Source of the DNA: Vreelandella hamiltonii
GTDB lineage: Bacteria; Pseudomonadota; Gammaproteobacteria; Pseudomonadales; Halomonadaceae
Direction: 5' to 3'
Length of the DNA stretch: 48,907 nucleotides
Assembly: GCF_014651775.1 (NCBI RefSeq)
Contig: NZ_BMXN01000025.1
Location: forward strand, 1 to 48,907
The position numbers and the translations under genes were made by a program. The stretch's first letter is position 1, and every line of letters starts with the position of its first letter. Shown one piece after another: positions 1 to 9,893 of this stretch. The notes under the pieces were generated by a model. It made no database searches. It had not been told where the DNA came from and saw nothing but the letters and a program-made list of their open reading frames with translations.

Positions 1-2
1 GG

Positions 3-98
3 GTGGCGGCGCATACCGCACTGGAGCAACTGTTTGCGGGGGAGGTGCCAGCCTTCATGCAGCAAGAAGCCCCGACTCAGCCAACCGGTGCTGAATAG
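3..98 (+). CDS. C-terminal end of an unrecognised protein (partial at left edge)
   Basis: An open frame enters from the left edge and ends in TAG at 96-98, giving 31 residues that finish in QPTGAE. I do not recognise the family. The stop abuts the stop of the pilY1-like gene on the opposite strand with no intervening base, leaving no room for a terminator between the two converging genes. This frame looks more protein-like than the three opposite-strand frames, none of which resembles a continuation of PilY1. It could be a normal neighbour or part of an element that cut pilY1 short. Confidence 0.35.
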   Translation: MAAHTALEQLFAGEVPAFMQQEAPTQPTGAE

Positions 99-983
99 TT
101 ACGTTAGTTCTTGGTAGCGGTCTATTGAATGATCCTGTCTGGAGGTGGGGTAAGCATTAGTACGCCAATACTCTGTTCTGTCGTCTGAAGGGCCTGGAAG
201 GTCTCGTAAGTCACGATCGACGATGAAATAACCAGGAACGCCCACATTAAAAAAGGCGTAGAAATCGCTGTTGGGTAAACGAGTGCGATAGCGTTTGGTA
301 GTGGCGTTCCAGGCACCGTCAAAATCAGGGTTATACCAGCTTGGGTTGCTCTGCAGTGAGTAGCGAACGTCAACAGCACGTTCTGTCAAGCGCCACGCTA
401 CGGTGTTGCCAGAATTGAAACTATTTCTGTCGGTAGAGGCAGGGTTCTGTTGATAGGCCATTAAACCCAGATTGATGCTAGTACGATAGTCTTTGATTAT
501 TTGTAACCCAACACGCTTCATGGTGCTGGATTTGCTCAACGGTGAGCGTGCACCAGCGGGGCAGTTTTCTGCATTGAAAGTATCGGGCTGACAGGCCTCC
601 AGATTTTCTCGGTCACCGTCTTCCTCGCCAATCGCCACCCGGCCATCCAATCCCTCCTGGCCACTTTCCGAGTTGTCCAGAATCAGCAGAACATTGGGGG
701 GCACTCGACTGACGACGTTCAAAGGCGCTGGGGAAATACCGACACGGTCACTGGGAATATCGAAATCTTCGTCGATAGGGGCATCGTCACCTCCGCCAAT
801 GGGGGGCTCTGGTTCTGGTGGCGGATCAGGCGTTGGTTCTGGTTCCGGGTCATCCAGATCCAGGTCTTCGTCTGGATCATAATCTGGGGGTGGTGGTGAA
901 GTTCCTCCATGGGCTGGTTCATGTGCCATGCTGAACATAAAGGTAGCCACCAGAATTAACGGTAAAAAACGGATGTGCTTCAC
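99..983 (-). CDS. pilY1: PilY1-like pilus tip protein, N-terminal part only (truncated)
   Basis: PilY1 is the tip adhesin and assembly factor of type IV pili and is usually over 1000 residues, with an N-terminal von Willebrand A-like region and a C-terminal beta-propeller. This gene encodes only 294 residues. Visible are a signal peptide (about residues 1-26), a Pro/Asp/Glu-rich stretch (about 28-75), and the start of the VWA-like region with PNVLLILDNSES near residue 100. The beta-propeller is absent and the frame ends in TAA at 99-101. The start codon overlaps the pilX stop by four bases (ATGA), as expected for the last gene of this operon. The call rests mainly on operon position and the PNVLLILDNS segment. 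It could be a decayed gene or a short natural variant. Confidence 0.6.
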   Translation of the reverse strand: MKHIRFLPLILVATFMFSMAHEPAHGGTSPPPPDYDPDEDLDLDDPEPEPTPDPPPEPEPPIGGGDDAPIDEDFDIPSDRVGISPAPLNVVSRVPPNVLLILDNSESGQEGLDGRVAIGEEDGDRENLEACQPDTFNAENCPAGARSPLSKSSTMKRVGLQIIKDYRTSINLGLMAYQQNPASTDRNSFNSGNTVAWRLTERAVDVRYSLQSNPSWYNPDFDGAWNATTKRYRTRLPNSDFYAFFNVGVPGYFIVDRDLRDLPGPSDDRTEYWRTNAYPTSRQDHSIDRYQELT

Positions 984-1423
984 GGGGTCACTACCTCCAC
1001 CGGCTGCTGGCGAACGAACAAGGATTCAAGTATCACGCGAGTATCTTCACCACGGCCAAATCCTTGGGCTTCAACGCGATACAGAATATCGAGGACCTCA
1101 CCGCCTTCATTATCGGAGCGCAAGTCGATGGTCCCGATTCTTTGTGAACGGTAGCGCGGGTTGCGATTGAGCTGAGCCATGTTCATGGTGTGCGTTGACC
1201 ACTCCTCCGAAGGGTCTGCGCCGTTTTGCAGGCGTGTCTCAGCTTCCCGCAAGGCGGCTTCGGCTGCCTGAAAGGCAATGCTATGGTCGCGTTGGCTGGA
1301 GGCCATGCGGTCCTGTGTCATGGCCCCTTGCATGGACGAAAGGCTCAGTATCGTCACGATGGCCAGGAAAATAAGGCTGAGCACCAGCGCCATGCCTTGC
1401 TGTGGGTGGCCTCGCGTCGACAT
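980..1423 (-). CDS. pilX: Type IV pilus minor pilin PilX
   Basis: PilX is a minor pilin that helps prime pilus assembly in the inner membrane. The 147-residue protein has a short basic leader ending in Gly10, followed by MALVLSLIFLAIVTILSL, a hydrophobic helix without the usual Glu5, which is typical of PilX. The gene lies between pilW and pilY1 in the canonical order fimT-pilV-pilW-pilX-pilY1. Its stop overlaps the pilY1 start, suggesting translational coupling. No internal promoter is obvious, so expression probably comes from upstream of fimT. Confidence 0.82.
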   Translation of the reverse strand: MSTRGHPQQGMALVLSLIFLAIVTILSLSSMQGAMTQDRMASSQRDHSIAFQAAEAALREAETRLQNGADPSEEWSTHTMNMAQLNRNPRYRSQRIGTIDLRSDNEGGEVLDILYRVEAQGFGRGEDTRVILESLFVRQQPVEVVTP

Positions 1424-1424
1424 G

Positions 1425-2459
1425 TCAGCGGTTCCTCAAGGCGATGGTGGTGGTGAACGCCTGATACAGTCGCCCTTCACCGCCGATAAAGGCGTTGGCG
1501 CCTCGGAAGTTGCCTACGGCCAGGGTGGTGTCGGCATTGCGCAGGTTGGGCCGGTCGCTTTGCACGATCAGGGTAATGCGTACCGCCCGTACGGCGGGCC
1601 ATTGGGCATCGTCGATGTCATCCGCTGCGAGATAGTCATCGTCCACCAGAAACGCTGTCCGCATGGCCACCACATGGCTGGCCAAGATTTCATTGCGTGG
1701 CGTGGCTTGACTGATATCCAGCCGCATCAGTGCTGGAGTGTCATTGTTGTCCGGGTCAAGGCCCAGGTAGTAGATGGCACTGCCCAGCGCGCTCAGCGAT
1801 ACGTCTTGCCCTGACTGATAGCCGAGCCCGCTGGCAGCGCCCCAAAGGCTGGTATTGGCCGCTACGTTACTCTGCCAACCCGAGGAGCTGGCTTTTCGCA
1901 GTACGCCAGCATTATTGGAGGTGTTATAGAAAATATCGCAGTTCAACAGGCCCTGCAGCAGCACCAGCCGTTGATTGAACACGGCACCTGTTTGCGCGTT
2001 CAAGGTGATCTGTTGATTGCTGTCGACGCTGGCGATCTCCAAGGAGTCATCGGCAAAGCCAGTGCGTGCAATCAGGCCGCCTCGAAACGCCAGCACATCC
2101 TGGTTGGCCAGCGGGCTATTCAAGCTGTCGGCAAAATCGGCGTTGGAGATATCCCGCCATGCCTGTAGCGGCAGGGGCGCGCTGCTGGCATCGGCAATGT
2201 TGCGTACGTGCACGGTGGTTTGCGGCAAGGCGCAGCCGCCGCTGTAGTCGGTTTGGCGCAGTTCGCGTGACAGCGTATCCAGGGCAAATCGGCCTGTGTC
2301 CTGCATATCGGCCAGGGCCGTCTGGAAGCGAAAGCTCTGCTGCGACGAAATGAACAGCTGCGTCGCCCCCGCCATGACCAGAAGGCCAATGACCATGGCC
2401 ACCAGCAGCTCGACCAGCGTAAAACCCGCCTGGGTTTGAGGGGGAGTGACATGGCTCAC
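1425..2459 (-). CDS. pilW: Type IV pilus minor pilin PilW
   Basis: This 344-residue minor pilin has a prepilin peptidase site at Gly12 followed by FTLVELLVAMVIGLLVMAGA, the class III leader and N-terminal helix. PilW forms the pilus-initiation complex with PilV, PilX and FimT/FimU. I chose the GTG at 2457-2459 because it places the processing site at residue 12 and begins one base after the pilV stop. A longer in-frame start lies inside pilV and has no family support. The C-terminal part has a PilW-like region ending in a tyrosine-containing segment close to the stop. One base separates it from pilX. Confidence 0.8.
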   Translation of the reverse strand: MSHVTPPQTQAGFTLVELLVAMVIGLLVMAGATQLFISSQQSFRFQTALADMQDTGRFALDTLSRELRQTDYSGGCALPQTTVHVRNIADASSAPLPLQAWRDISNADFADSLNSPLANQDVLAFRGGLIARTGFADDSLEIASVDSNQQITLNAQTGAVFNQRLVLLQGLLNCDIFYNTSNNAGVLRKASSSGWQSNVAANTSLWGAASGLGYQSGQDVSLSALGSAIYYLGLDPDNNDTPALMRLDISQATPRNEILASHVVAMRTAFLVDDDYLAADDIDDAQWPAVRAVRITLIVQSDRPNLRNADTTLAVGNFRGANAFIGGEGRLYQAFTTTIALRNR

Positions 2460-2460
2460 G

Positions 2461-2868
2461 CTAGAGCTCCGATACCAGTTGGATTTGCCGAACGTCGTCG
2501 GGGGCGGAGGTATCGTCCCAGCGCACCGTGACACTGACGCGCCGATTGGCCACCTCGATGCCGCCTTCGCCACCGGGCAGTGCTGCGGCCAGGTCCTCTA
2601 CCCACTGTGTCTGGTCACGGCCGGGAAGGCCGCTCCCTCCGGGGGCGCTGCCTAATCCCAGCGTGTAGGAGGGGGCTTGTTCGCGATTGGCACGCACTCT
2701 GTCCAGCATGTCTTGTGCCATGTTGGTGGCCTGGGTTTCGAAATAAGCGGCGCGGTTATGCACCAGGGATTGGGTTTGTAGCCCCAGTACACCCAACAGG
2801 CCGATCGACAGCATCAGCAGGGCAATCAACGATTCCAGCAGTGAAATACCGCTTTGGGCCTTGGGCAT
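2461..2868 (-). CDS. pilV: Type IV pilus minor pilin PilV
   Basis: The 135-residue protein starts MPKAQSG and continues ISLLESLIALLMLSIGLLGV, a prepilin leader with Ile at +1 and Glu at +5, as is common in PilV proteins. The following QTQSLVHNRAAYFETQATNMA segment is also PilV-like. It is the second gene of the minor-pilin operon, 21 bases after fimT and one base before pilW. It probably acts in the inner membrane as part of the pilus-priming complex. Confidence 0.82.
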   Translation of the reverse strand: MPKAQSGISLLESLIALLMLSIGLLGVLGLQTQSLVHNRAAYFETQATNMAQDMLDRVRANREQAPSYTLGLGSAPGGSGLPGRDQTQWVEDLAAALPGGEGGIEVANRRVSVTVRWDDTSAPDDVRQIQLVSEL

Positions 2869-2889
2869 CAGGTCATACTCGACGTTGAG

Positions 2890-3360
2890 TTAGTCACAGG
2901 CTTGCCGCTGGGTCAGCACCCGGGAGATTCCGCTAGGCTCCACACGCACGCAGCGGCCGATATCACCCAGCGTTAGCGAGACATTCTGAGAGGTAAAGTC
3001 GGCACCCACCAACCGCCCCAGGCTGTTGAACCTGAAATTCGCTGGCGCATCTTCGATCGTCAGGTCCGCCGCAGAGGGCTCCCAGCGGCGCAGGCTTTCA
3101 CCGTTGGCGATCACTTCCCAACCCGTGCTCCACCCTCCGGCGGCAGGCTGCAGGCGAACTGTCTGATTACGTCGTACGGCCTCGCTGCGCGCAAAGCTCA
3201 GCGCTATCTTGTAATCGTTGGTCGTCGTGATGACCCGATTCTCCTGGATGATTCTGGCGAAGCTGGGAACCGCGATGGTGGCCAGCGTGGCAAACAGGGC
3301 AAGCGCGACCAGCAATTCCAGCAAGGTAAAGCCGGTGGAGAGACGTTTTGTCGTCAGCAT
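2890..3360 (-). CDS. fimT: Type IV pilus minor pilin FimT/FimU (GspH family)
   Basis: A 156-residue pseudopilin with leader MLTTKRLSTG and mature start FTLLELLVALALFATLATIA. The rest fits the GspH/FimT domain, including FARSEAVRRNQTVRL and a Cys near each end of the C-terminal segment (GRCVRV and RQACD). FimT-type minor pilins join the pilus-priming complex, and some bind DNA during natural transformation. It is the first gene of the operon and is divergent from katG across a 362-bp gap, so its promoter should lie in that gap. Confidence 0.82.
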   Translation of the reverse strand: MLTTKRLSTGFTLLELLVALALFATLATIAVPSFARIIQENRVITTTNDYKIALSFARSEAVRRNQTVRLQPAAGGWSTGWEVIANGESLRRWEPSAADLTIEDAPANFRFNSLGRLVGADFTSQNVSLTLGDIGRCVRVEPSGISRVLTQRQACD

Positions 3361-3539
3361 GCAGTGCTACTCTGATAGTCGAAAGGCCGAGTACCACCTG
3401 ACCAGATTCATCATATCGTTGTTTGATTTTACGTCATGAAAGTATAGCGTTAATAGAGGGACGGGCACGAACCCTGAACGTGGGTATCGGTCATCCTCGT
3501 CAACGCTCGTATAAGGGGTATCGACGTAAAGGCCAAAAT

Positions 3540-3564
3540 ATTCAATAGTCGAGAGCTATTGAAT
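3540..3564. promoter_or_regulatory. Inverted repeat resembling an OxyR site upstream of katG
   Basis: ATTCAATAG and CTATTGAAT form a perfect 9-bp inverted repeat around a 7-base centre. Inside it is ATAG-N7-CTAT, the half-site pattern of OxyR. Its centre lies about 170 bp before the katG start and about 50 bp before a TATAAA element. The second OxyR half-site expected 7 bp away is not convincing. The rest of the 362-bp fimT-katG gap holds no gene that I can see. Confidence 0.45.
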
Positions 3565-3581
3565 TGGTCAGAAAATGCAAA

Positions 3582-3608
3582 TTGTGGCTATCGGTAAGGT
3601 GCTATAAA
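3582..3608 (+). promoter_or_regulatory. Candidate katG promoter
   Basis: A weak -35 (TTGTGG, 3582-3587) and a good -10 (TATAAA, 3603-3608) are 15 bases apart. The weak -35 and short spacer suit an activator-dependent promoter, consistent with the OxyR-like repeat just upstream. Other placements are possible. Confidence 0.3.
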
Positions 3609-3626
3609 ACTGTGACACATCAATAA

Positions 3627-5876
<2,250 letters not shown>

Positions 5877-5890
5877 TCACTATTAATGCC

Positions 5891-5928
5891 AGCAAAAACC
5901 CCGCATCTCAAGATGCGGGGTTTTTGCT
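5891..5928 (+). terminator. Rho-independent terminator after katG
   Basis: An 18-bp perfect inverted repeat with a two-base centre, containing ACCCCGCATCT and AGATGCGGGGT flanked by A5 and T5 runs. It starts 15 bases after the katG stop. The symmetric A and T tracts allow termination in both directions. Confidence 0.9.
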
Positions 5929-6009
5929 ATCTGCAGCCCTCGAGTCTTTACGTGCCAAAGTCCTTTCTGAGGTGCTCTGAACATGCTACGGCCAACAGGC
6001 ATATCAAGA

Positions 6010-6027
6010 AATCCTCTATAGCGGATA
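6010..6027. promoter_or_regulatory. HipB-type operator 1
   Basis: AATCC-N8-GGATA, one mismatch from the TATCC-N8-GGATA operator known for E. coli HipB. It lies just upstream of the hipBA -35 element. Confidence 0.6.
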
Positions 6028-6028
6028 A

Positions 6029-6056
6029 TTGCGAAAAATCCTTTATAGGGTATAAA
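6029..6056 (+). promoter_or_regulatory. hipBA promoter
   Basis: The -35 TTGCGA (6029-6034) and -10 TATAAA (6051-6056) are separated by 16 bases. Operator 2 covers most of the spacer and the -10, and operator 3 covers the expected start site near 6063. This arrangement fits autorepression by HipB or the HipBA complex. Confidence 0.55.
6037..6054. promoter_or_regulatory. HipB-type operator 2
   Basis: AATCC-N8-GTATA, two mismatches from TATCC-N8-GGATA. It overlaps the -10 and is 27 bp from operator 1. Confidence 0.5.
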
Positions 6057-6064
6057 ATGCGGTT

Positions 6065-6082
6065 TATCCGCTAAAGGGGATA
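6065..6082. promoter_or_regulatory. HipB-type operator 3 (exact consensus)
   Basis: TATCC-GCTAAAGG-GGATA matches the E. coli HipB operator pattern TATCC-N8-GGATA exactly. It is 28 bp from operator 2 and 42 bp before the hipB start codon. Confidence 0.7.
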
Positions 6083-6092
6083 GATCCAAGGA

Positions 6093-6118
6093 ATCGTCCT
6101 GAGACATCGTCCTGAGAC
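6093..6118 (+). repeat. 13-bp tandem duplication in the hipB leader
   Basis: ATCGTCCTGAGAC occurs twice in direct succession immediately before hipB. The only purine-rich ribosome-binding-like sequence, AAGGAA at 6088-6093, is pushed to about 31 bases from the start codon. Confidence 0.7.
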
Positions 6119-6124
6119 ATAGCC

Positions 6125-6373
6125 ATGAAAATTACCTCACCCGATATGCTGGCCAAGGCCTTGAAAGAAGCCCGCTCCCATAATGGCATGAGCCAGAAAG
6201 ATGCCGCCGAACAGGTCGGCATCAAACAAGCCACCGTCTCCGCTTTCGAGAATCATCCGGAAAAAAGCCGCGTTGAAACGCTCTTCAAACTGATGGCTGC
6301 CCTCGGGCTAGAGTTACATGTGGCAAAGAGAGAGAGTAAGCAAAGTGAACAGGTGTGGGATGAGGAGTGGTAA
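6125..6373 (+). CDS. hipB: HipB antitoxin, Xre-family DNA-binding protein
   Basis: The 82-residue protein has a Cro/C1-type helix-turn-helix at about residues 22-45 (MSQKDAAEQVGIKQATVSAFE). HipB binds and neutralises the HipA kinase and represses its own operon. The exact TATCC-N8-GGATA operator upstream and the hipA gene four bases downstream make the assignment firm. The last residues before the stop include a Trp, as is often seen in HipB tails. No Shine-Dalgarno sequence lies within 15 bases of the ATG, so antitoxin translation may be weak or start differently. Confidence 0.9.
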   Translation: MKITSPDMLAKALKEARSHNGMSQKDAAEQVGIKQATVSAFENHPEKSRVETLFKLMAALGLELHVAKRESKQSEQVWDEEW

Positions 6374-6376
6374 CCA

Positions 6377-7684
6377 GTGGCTAACCTGACGGTAGCACTC
6401 AACGGTATCGAGGTAGGCCGACTCAGCCTCGGCCGTTCCGGCGCCATGGCTTTCCGCTATCTGCCTAAATGGCTAGACCGCCCCGGCGCACGCGCTATTT
6501 CATTATCCATGCCGTTATCTTCGGCAAGCTATCGTGGCGCGGTGGTTTACAACTTCTTCGATAACCTGCTGCCCGACTCCGAGGCGATTCGCGCCAGAAT
6601 GCAGGCAAAATTTCAGCTGGCGACCGGACACCCCTTTGACCTTCTCGCCGCCGTAGGTCGTGATTGTATCGGCGCTATTCAGCTGTATCCCGAGACAGAC
6701 ACCATACCCAATGTTCGACAGATCACAGCAGAGCCGCTGGATGAGACGGATATCGCGACCTTGCTCAGCGGCTACCAAGAGTTACCGCTTGGCATGCATC
6801 GTGATGGAGACTTCAGAATCTCGCTCGCCGGGGCGCAGGAAAAAATGGCTCTGCTTTGGCACAGGGAATGCTGGCATCGGCCATCATTTGCCACGCCCAC
6901 CAGCCACATCTTCAAGCTGCCCATTGGGTTTCTCAGTCACAGCAATATCGACCTTCGCGATAGCAACGAGAACGAATGGCTATGCCTGAAGATTCTCGAG
7001 GCCTTTGGAGTGCCGGTTGCTAACGCCGAGCTGGCGCGCTTCGAACAGCATACCGTGCTGGTGGTAGCGCGATTCGACCGACGCTGGTCGAGCGACGGCA
7101 GCTGGTTGATGCGTCTCCCGCAGGAAGACTTTTGCCAGGCACTGGGCATTGCACCGGCACTGAAGTATGAGAACGACGGTGGGCCAGGTATCCGGGCAGG
7201 CATGGAATTGCTGATGGGTTCCCAGCAAGCCACGAGCGACCGGGAGAACTTCTTCAAGGCTCAGATCATGTTCTGGCTGTTGGCCGCCATCGATGGGCAT
7301 GCCAAGAATTTCAGTGTGTTCATCGAGCCACAAACTGCTTACCGAATGACGCCGCTCTATGACGTTATTTCCGCCTATCCCCTCATGGCAAAAGGAAGCC
7401 TGCCCGAAGCAAAGGCCAAGATGGCGATGTCGCTGAAAGGCAAGAACCTCCACTATCACTGGTCACGTTTCTTGCCACGCCACTTTCTCAGTACGGCCCA
7501 GCAGGTGGGGTTTTCTCGGCGGCGGACGCTGGAAATCATACAGAGCATACTCGCACAGGCTGACGCAGCCATGAGCCGGGTAGCGGCGCTGCTGCCGGAT
7601 GATTTTCCTGACACCGTGAGTGCCCCCATCATGGAAGGACTGGGTCGACAGCTAAAGAGACTGGAAAAAGATATAGACCAATGA
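6377..7684 (+). CDS. hipA: HipA serine/threonine kinase toxin
   Basis: HipA phosphorylates glutamyl-tRNA synthetase in E. coli and drives growth arrest and persistence. The 435-residue product matches the usual length of about 440. It carries the activation loop with autophosphorylation Ser149 in SLAGAQEKM, a Lys180 in IFKLP for ATP binding, catalytic Asp306 and Asn311 in DGHAKNFS, and the metal-binding Asp329 in LYDVISAYP. All key residues are present, so the toxin appears intact. The GTG start at 6377 follows GAGGAG by nine bases and comes just after the hipB stop. The E. coli target is only an analogy here. Confidence 0.93.
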   Translation: MANLTVALNGIEVGRLSLGRSGAMAFRYLPKWLDRPGARAISLSMPLSSASYRGAVVYNFFDNLLPDSEAIRARMQAKFQLATGHPFDLLAAVGRDCIGAIQLYPETDTIPNVRQITAEPLDETDIATLLSGYQELPLGMHRDGDFRISLAGAQEKMALLWHRECWHRPSFATPTSHIFKLPIGFLSHSNIDLRDSNENEWLCLKILEAFGVPVANAELARFEQHTVLVVARFDRRWSSDGSWLMRLPQEDFCQALGIAPALKYENDGGPGIRAGMELLMGSQQATSDRENFFKAQIMFWLLAAIDGHAKNFSVFIEPQTAYRMTPLYDVISAYPLMAKGSLPEAKAKMAMSLKGKNLHYHWSRFLPRHFLSTAQQVGFSRRRTLEIIQSILAQADAAMSRVAALLPDDFPDTVSAPIMEGLGRQLKRLEKDIDQ

Positions 7685-7724
7685 CACCTGCTCCCTGTTC
7701 AGGTGCTATTCAGGCTTCGTCAAA

Positions 7725-7753
7725 CCTTCACCCAACCGTCACGAGCATGACAT
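7725..7753 (+). promoter_or_regulatory. Possible Pho box upstream of phoX
   Basis: Three seven-base units (CCTTCAC, CCGTCAC, ATGACAT) are spaced every 11 bp, the layout of PhoB sites (CTGTCAT repeats with 4-bp spacers). The units match only in part, and a good -10 at the expected distance is not clear. phoX genes are commonly in the Pho regulon. Confidence 0.35.
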
Positions 7754-7853
7754 GTTGCGCGCCGATGCTGCTGAGCAAGCCATATTGGCTGTTTCTCATA
7801 TAAGCAAGCAAATGGGTAAGCCAGCAGTGGGCCGCTCATCAGGGAGATGCATC

Positions 7854-9875
7854 ATGACGAAGAAAACTGTGGCAGGCAGTGTCGATAGCGTAATGGCTCA
7901 GGGGGATGAGCCGCTCAGCAACCGTTCCAGCAATGCCTATTTTGGCGACATTCTGGAGCGGCGTTTGAGCCGCCGAGGCGTCATAAAAGGGGGGCTGGCA
8001 ACGGTGATCGCGGGCCTGATGGCGACCAAGCTGCCGTTGACGCAAGCGCTGGCCGCCAATGCGGGCGTGGGTTCACCCACCATGGGATTCAACCCTGTAG
8101 GTATCAGCGCTGCCGATAACGTCGTGGTGCCTGAGGGCTATCGTGTGCAAAGCTTCATCCCCTGGGGGACGCCCATCACGGGCGACATGCCCGCGTTCAG
8201 CCTGGCGGCTTCCGGGGAGCAGCAGGCGCATCAGGTGGGCAGCCATCACGACGGCATGCACTTCTTTGCGCTGAACGGCAGCTCCACCGACGGTCTGTTG
8301 GTGCTCAACCATGAATACGTGGAGCCACGCTTTTTGCACGCGGCGGCCAGTGGCCTGGCGCTGGACCGGGATGCCTTTCCTCAGCATGAAGATGGCAGCC
8401 GCGATGCCGATCAGGTGATCAAGGAGATGAATGCTCACGGCGTGAGTGTCGTGCGCGTTCGTGCCAATGAGCAAGGCGAGTGGGAAGTGGTGCAGGATGC
8501 CCTGAACCGCCGCATTACCGCCCAAACGCCCATGCAGCTTTCGGGCCCGGTGGCGGGCACGGAACACCTCATTACCCAGTACAGCCCGGAAGGTCTGATG
8601 ACGCGTGGCACCTTGAACAACTGTGCCCACGGGGTCACGCCCTGGAACACCTACCTGGCAGCCGAAGAGAACTGGGCGGGCTATTTTGCCAACACGGATA
8701 CCGACATCGATCGTCGCCAGTCGCGCTACGGGATCGAAACCCGCGACACCGGTCGTTATCAATGGCACCGCGCCGATCAGCAGAGCGATCAGTTCAGCCG
8801 CTTCGATGCCAGTAGCCGGGGAGCCAGCCCGGCAGACGACTTCCGTAACGAACCCCATGCGTTTGGCTGGATGGTCGAAATCGACCCGATGAACCCCGAT
8901 TCCGTGCCGGTCAAGCGTACCCACCTGGGGCGCTTTGCCCATGAAGGCGTCATCTTTGCCCCTGCGGTGGAAGGGCAGCCCGTGGTAGCGTACTCTGGGG
9001 ACGACTCCCGTTTCGAGTACATCTACAAGTTCGTTTCACGGCGCCCCTTCGACGCCGCGACGGCGGACGGCAGCCTTTTGGATGAAGGCACGCTTTATGT
9101 GGCCAAGTTCAACGATGATGGCAGCGGCGAGTGGTTGGCGCTGGCCCCCGGCCAGAACGGCCTGACGCCCGAGAATGGCTTTGCGGACCTGGCGGATATC
9201 CTGGTCAATACGCGCAGTGCCGCCGACCATGTGGGCGCCACCAAGATGGATCGCCCGGAGTGGGGCGCCGTCGACCCGCAAACCGGCGACGTCTATTTCA
9301 CGCTGACCAACAATACGCGCCGCGCAGAGGGCGACGAGCACCCCGCCAACCCGCGCGCCAACAACAGCTTTGGCCATATCATCCGCTGGCAGGAAGAGGG
9401 CTCTCACGCAGGCGAGCGCTTTGCCTGGGACCTGTTCGTGCTGGCAGGCGACCAGGACGATAGCCGCGACCTGGCGGGCAATGCACTGGTAGAAGACAAC
9501 ATCTTTGCCAGCCCCGACGGCCTGTGGATCGATGCCGACCGCCGAGTATGGATACAGACCGACATCAGCGAATCCGAAATGAACACCGGTATCTACGAAG
9601 TCTTCGGCAATAACCAGATGCTGGTCGCCAACCCGGAAACCGGCGAGATCAAGCGCTTCCTGACCGGGCCTGTGGGCCAGGAAATCACCGGCGTGGTGAC
9701 CACTCCAGACCAGCGCACCATGTTCGTCAACGTCCAGCACCCCGGCGCCACCACCACCGAAGAAGCCTTTGCCGAAGGCCGCTTCACCAGCCACTGGCCG
9801 GAGGGCGGCAGCGCCATCCCGCGTTCCGCCACGCTGGTCATTACCCGCGAAGATGGCGGCATTATCGGCGCGTGA
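7854..9875 (+). CDS. phoX: Alkaline phosphatase PhoX family protein (Tat-exported)
   Basis: PhoX enzymes are periplasmic phosphatases with an Fe-Ca cofactor that release phosphate from many phosphoesters. The 673-residue product begins with a Tat signal: SRRGVIK at residues 39-45, then a hydrophobic stretch and an AxA-type cleavage region near 66-69. Family motifs include HDGMHFFALNG, LLVLNHEYVEP and NNCAHGVTPWNTYLAAEENW, whose Cys257 is the expected iron ligand and whose Glu residues bind metal. The start at 7854 follows AGGGAG; a longer frame from about 7752 has no ribosome-binding site. The gene stands alone, convergent with pxpC across 18 bp. It is annotated by family and substrate is not shown. 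Confidence 0.88.
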   Translation: MTKKTVAGSVDSVMAQGDEPLSNRSSNAYFGDILERRLSRRGVIKGGLATVIAGLMATKLPLTQALAANAGVGSPTMGFNPVGISAADNVVVPEGYRVQSFIPWGTPITGDMPAFSLAASGEQQAHQVGSHHDGMHFFALNGSSTDGLLVLNHEYVEPRFLHAAASGLALDRDAFPQHEDGSRDADQVIKEMNAHGVSVVRVRANEQGEWEVVQDALNRRITAQTPMQLSGPVAGTEHLITQYSPEGLMTRGTLNNCAHGVTPWNTYLAAEENWAGYFANTDTDIDRRQSRYGIETRDTGRYQWHRADQQSDQFSRFDASSRGASPADDFRNEPHAFGWMVEIDPMNPDSVPVKRTHLGRFAHEGVIFAPAVEGQPVVAYSGDDSRFEYIYKFVSRRPFDAATADGSLLDEGTLYVAKFNDDGSGEWLALAPGQNGLTPENGFADLADILVNTRSAADHVGATKMDRPEWGAVDPQTGDVYFTLTNNTRRAEGDEHPANPRANNSFGHIIRWQEEGSHAGERFAWDLFVLAGDQDDSRDLAGNALVEDNIFASPDGLWIDADRRVWIQTDISESEMNTGIYEVFGNNQMLVANPETGEIKRFLTGPVGQEITGVVTTPDQRTMFVNVQHPGATTTEEAFAEGRFTSHWPEGGSAIPRSATLVITREDGGIIGA

Positions 9876-9893
9876 GTGCGGTTTTCAACGCCC

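Noticed and set aside
1..98. Continuation of pilY1 in another frame after a sequencing frameshift
   Set aside because: None of the three opposite-strand frames gives PilY1-like residues, while the forward frame is open and protein-like.
5886..6074. Short open frames across the katG terminator
   Set aside because: They run through a perfect terminator hairpin and the hipBA operators; codons reflect the palindrome.
6010..6082. A short CRISPR-like repeat set
   Set aside because: The three similar units are promoter operators with 8-bp variable centres, not repeats with spacers.
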